Shown: positions 61,587-64,000 of the stretch, one piece after another
Numbering within the stretch: the first letter of the stretch is position 1
Layout: the number at the start of each line of letters is the position of its first letter
Origin: CAVVSD01 sp963757125
GTDB lineage: Bacteria; Actinomycetota; Thermoleophilia; Solirubrobacterales; Solirubrobacteraceae
Assembly (NCBI GenBank): GCA_963757125.1
Contig: CAVWQP010000009.1
Coordinates: 1,798,001-1,862,000, forward strand
DNA: 64,000 nt
Direction: 5' to 3'
The notes under the pieces: model-generated
Databases searched by the model: none
What the model was told of the DNA's origin: nothing
What the model saw: only the letters and a program-made list of their open reading frames with translations
Made by a program: the position numbers and the translations under genes

Positions 61587-63695
61587 ATGCGCCGGGCGAC
61601 CGCCCTCGTCATGGTCGTCCTGACCGCGCTGCTGCTCGCCGGAGCGGCGATCGCGTGGTACGCGGACACCACGCTCGTCGACGACGAGGAGTTCGCGACG
61701 CGGGTCACGTCCTCGCTCGACGATCCCGACGTCCGCGGCGTCGTCGCCGATCAGATCGTCACCGGGCTCACGAGCAGCGCGGTGCCCAACGCGCTCGTCG
61801 TGCGCCCGCTCCTCGTGCCGCTCGTGGGCGCCGTCGCGGACACGCCCGTGTTCCGGCGCGTGGTGCACCGCGCGCTCGCGTCGCGCCACCGCGCGCTCGT
61901 CCGGGGCGACACGACGTTCAGCTTCGGCCTGCCGCTCGGCGAGGGCACGCTGTTCGAGGGGATCCGCCGCGTCGCCCCCACGGTCGCCCGCCGTATCCCG
62001 GAGAACCTCTCCGTCCCCGTGCTGCGGCTGGACCCCAAGGGGTTCGAGCTCACGGCGGCCCACGCGCTCACGACCCTCGCGGGCTGGCGCTGGCCGCTCG
62101 TCGCCGCGGCGCTCGTGGCCGCGCTGGGCACCGCGCTGCTGGCCGGCGGGCTGCGCGGCGCGCTCGTCCACGTCGGCCTCGCGATCGCGGGCGGCGGCCT
62201 GCTCGTCGCCGCGATCGTCGCGGGTCTCGGCGAGTTCGTCGCCGCGCACGCCGCGCACGCGGCGAACCTCGACGAGGACGCCGAGCGCGACGCCATCCAC
62301 GCCGTCTGGAGCGCCCTGTTCGGCGACCTGCGCACCGCCGCGCTCATCGCCGCGCTGGGCGGTGCGCTGCTGGCGGCGATCGCGTCGGTCGCCCTGCCCG
62401 CCGTCGACCCGGGTGCGGGATGGCGCTGGGTGCGCAGCGCCGCGCTCTCGTCGTCGCGGGCCGCGAGGACGCTGCGCGCGACGGTGCTCGTCGCCGCGGG
62501 CGCGGCGATCGTCTTCGAGCCCGCGCTGCTCGGGCGCATCGCCGTCGCCGCCGGCGGCGTGCTCGTCGTGATCCTCGGGCTGGCCCAGCTGTCCGGGAAC
62601 CCCGAGCCGCGCGAGGAGGCGGTCGCCGCCGTCGCCGGTGGCGCGCGCCCGCGACCGCGGCCGTGGGCGCCCGCCGCGGCCGTCGTGCTCGTCGTCGTCG
62701 CGACCGGGCTGGCGATGGCGATCGTGCTGCCCGGGCCGCGCATCGCGCCGGTCGCGATCGCAGGCGAGGCGGGCGGCTGCAACGGCCTGCGCGCGATGTG
62801 CGACCGGCGCCTGGACCAGGTCGTGATGGCCGCGACCCACAACTCCTACGCGGCGGCCGACGAGCCGGGCTGGCTGTTCGCCAACCAGCGTTTCGGCATC
62901 GCGCGGCAGCTGCGCGACGGGATCCGCGCGCTGCTCATCGACGTCCACCTCGGCGCGCCGGATCCCGGGAGCGGACGCATCCGGACCGACCTGGAGGCCG
63001 AGGGATCGGACCGCAACAAGGTCGCCCGCGAGCTCAGCCCCGCCGCGCTGCGCACCGCCGACCGCCTCGTCGGCCGCGCCGGCGTCGGCAGACCTGTCGG
63101 CCGGCGTCGTCCGTATCTCTGCCACACGCTGTGCGAGCTCGGGGCCGAGCCGCTCGACGAGCAGCTGACGATCATCCGGCGCTTCCTCACGGACAACCCC
63201 CGCGAGGTGGTGATGCTCTTCGTCGAGCCCTACGTCCCGGTCGCGACGATCGAGACCTCGCTGCGCGAGACGGACCTGCTCTCGGAGGCTCCGGCCATCG
63301 ACCCCGCCGAGCCGCTGCCGACGCTCGGCGCGCTCATCGCCGCCGACACCCGCCTGGTCGTCCTGGCCGAGCAGGACGGCGGGAAGCGCCCGTGGTACCT
63401 CGACGGGTTCCGGTTCGTGCAGGACACGCCGCTCGGCGCGACGCGGCCGTCACAGCTGAGCTGCGACCGCTTCCGAGGCGAGGCGGACAGCCCGCTGCTC
63501 ATGCTGAACCACTGGATCCCGCCGTTCCCGCCGTCCGTGACGCGCAACCAGGCCATCGGCGGCCCGTTCCTGCGTGCCCGGGTCGGACGGTGCGAGCGCC
63601 AGCGCGAGATGCTCCCGAACCTGCTCGCCGTCGACTTCTACGAGCGCACCGGCGTCGTCGGGATCGCCCGCGATCTCAACGCCGAGCAGCCCTAG
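61587..63695 (+). CDS. Multi-pass membrane protein with C-terminal PI-PLC-like domain
   Basis: A 702 aa protein. An N-terminal membrane helix (ALVMVVLTALLLAGAAIAW), an outside ~140 aa segment and about four more helices (175-390) precede an extracellular C-terminal domain with the phosphatidylinositol-specific phospholipase C X motifs: MAATHNSYAA, LLIDVHLG and CHTLCELG, then a Pro/Asp-rich barrel. The expected catalytic His pair is present. It may cleave or bind phosphoinositol/phosphoglycerol lipids outside the membrane. It is divergent from the sulfatase-like gene (50 bases). Confidence 0.82.
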   Translation: MRRATALVMVVLTALLLAGAAIAWYADTTLVDDEEFATRVTSSLDDPDVRGVVADQIVTGLTSSAVPNALVVRPLLVPLVGAVADTPVFRRVVHRALASRHRALVRGDTTFSFGLPLGEGTLFEGIRRVAPTVARRIPENLSVPVLRLDPKGFELTAAHALTTLAGWRWPLVAAALVAALGTALLAGGLRGALVHVGLAIAGGGLLVAAIVAGLGEFVAAHAAHAANLDEDAERDAIHAVWSALFGDLRTAALIAALGGALLAAIASVALPAVDPGAGWRWVRSAALSSSRAARTLRATVLVAAGAAIVFEPALLGRIAVAAGGVLVVILGLAQLSGNPEPREEAVAAVAGGARPRPRPWAPAAAVVLVVVATGLAMAIVLPGPRIAPVAIAGEAGGCNGLRAMCDRRLDQVVMAATHNSYAAADEPGWLFANQRFGIARQLRDGIRALLIDVHLGAPDPGSGRIRTDLEAEGSDRNKVARELSPAALRTADRLVGRAGVGRPVGRRRPYLCHTLCELGAEPLDEQLTIIRRFLTDNPREVVMLFVEPYVPVATIETSLRETDLLSEAPAIDPAEPLPTLGALIAADTRLVVLAEQDGGKRPWYLDGFRFVQDTPLGATRPSQLSCDRFRGEADSPLLMLNHWIPPFPPSVTRNQAIGGPFLRARVGRCERQREMLPNLLAVDFYERTGVVGIARDLNAEQP

Positions 63696-64000
63696 CCGAC
63701 GACGAAGCGGGTGATGCGCCCGTCGCGCAGCTCAGCACGGGCGCGCGAGGGCTCGCCGTCGACGCGCACCGTCCAGGTGATGCCGTCGCTCGCGACCTGC
63801 TTGCGGGTCGCGTCGACGGCCACGTCGTCCGCGAGGCGGCTGCGGACGAACGCCGCGACGTCGCCGTCCGCGCCCGGCGCCGAGACCTCCGCGTCCTCGG
63901 CGAAGTGCTCGAGGACGGCCTCGGCGTCGCCGGCGCGCCACGCGCGCTCGAAGGACAGCGCGGCCAGGAACTCGTCCGCCCGCTCCGCGCCGTGCTCGAT
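63692..64000 (-). CDS. Partial NTF2-like (SnoaL/DUF4440-type) protein
   Basis: The 3' portion only; the gene runs off the right window edge. The visible 102 residues read ERAWRAGDAEAVLEHFAEDA, then VDGEPSRARAELRDGRITRF, the order of helix and sheet of an NTF2-fold protein. Its stop overlaps the convergent PI-PLC-like gene stop. Nothing more can be said without the upstream part. Confidence 0.65.
   Translation of the reverse strand: MEHGAERADEFLAALSFERAWRAGDAEAVLEHFAEDAEVSAPGADGDVAAFVRSRLADDVAVDATRKQVASDGITWTVRVDGEPSRARAELRDGRITRFVVG

Overview
The window is 64 kb of very GC-rich (roughly 70%) chromosomal DNA. It has dense operons, many GTG starts, and frequent 1-4 base start/stop overlaps (ATGA, GTGA, TGATG). 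The yebC-ruvCAB-secDF-recJ-relA block, the AfsR/BTAD regulator, the PE-LIG-POL LigD and the F420/flavin-type enzymes suggest an actinobacterium, most likely of the Thermoleophilia/Solirubrobacterales type. That taxonomic call is inference; no rRNA or tRNA gene was recognised. No phage, insertion sequence or CRISPR array was seen.

Layout. 1-4.5 kb (minus): ligD, a stand-alone receiver, a MoaD/ThiS-like sulfur carrier and a threonine-synthase-family enzyme. The last two sit behind a clear SAM-I riboswitch whose expression platform can hide the Shine-Dalgarno sequence, which points to homocysteine/methionine rather than threonine synthesis. 4.5-5.5 kb: corA and a terminator. 5.5-10.3 kb (minus): gcvT-gcvPA-gcvPB plus a 2-hydroxyacid dehydrogenase, behind twin TGGTnnnACCA operator-like sites. 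10.4-13.6 kb (plus): a lipid-kinase-family gene, then marR, a SnoaL-like gene and a nitroreductase with a MarR-type palindrome, then two tiny coupled genes. 13.6-25.2 kb (minus): the housekeeping block yebC, ruvC, ruvA, ruvB, a zinc-ribbon/PAS gene, a fused secDF, a small membrane gene, recJ and relA. 25.2-33.5 kb: a phosphohexomutase, a metallo-beta-lactamase-fold enzyme, a small NPQPLPPR protein, a TolA-like membrane protein, proline catabolism (ProDH and P5C dehydrogenase) and a hydrolase. 33.5-38.2 kb: pdxST, an RpiR regulator, a second ATP-dependent DNA ligase and a CAP-domain secreted protein. 38.2-43.9 kb: a palindrome-rich spacer, a receiver / NarL regulator / hybrid kinase signalling group, pgi and an NTF2-like gene. 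44-49.7 kb: a giant AfsR-type regulator, an SRPBCC protein, a GT-C glycosyltransferase-like protein and a secreted six-repeat protein. 49.8-52.7 kb (plus): a tightly overlapping operon of a tail-anchored S/T/D-rich protein, ApbE, a ferric-reductase-like membrane protein and a FUSC-type exporter. 52.7-58.5 kb: a probable catabolic cluster of two acyl-CoA-dehydrogenase-fold flavoproteins, two alpha/beta hydrolases, a PPOX protein and a luciferase-like monooxygenase. 58.6-64 kb: an arylsulfotransferase-family protein, a Tat-exported sulfatase-superfamily enzyme with Thr at the usual Cys/Ser site, a membrane-anchored PI-PLC-like protein and a partial NTF2-like gene.

Three long genes (relA, the P5C dehydrogenase and the AfsR-like regulator) each carry two apparent frameshifts, and the NPQPLPPR gene carries one. 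All seven are repaired by removing a single base, so insertion errors in the assembly are the likeliest cause; these genes are annotated at full corrected extent.

The most interesting system is the SAM-riboswitch / ThrC-like / sulfur-carrier unit, a candidate O-phosphohomoserine-to-homocysteine route. Next are the twin gcv operators, the palindrome cluster upstream of the CAP gene, the ApbE operon without a recognisable flavin acceptor, and the uncharacterised luciferase/hydrolase/ACAD cluster.
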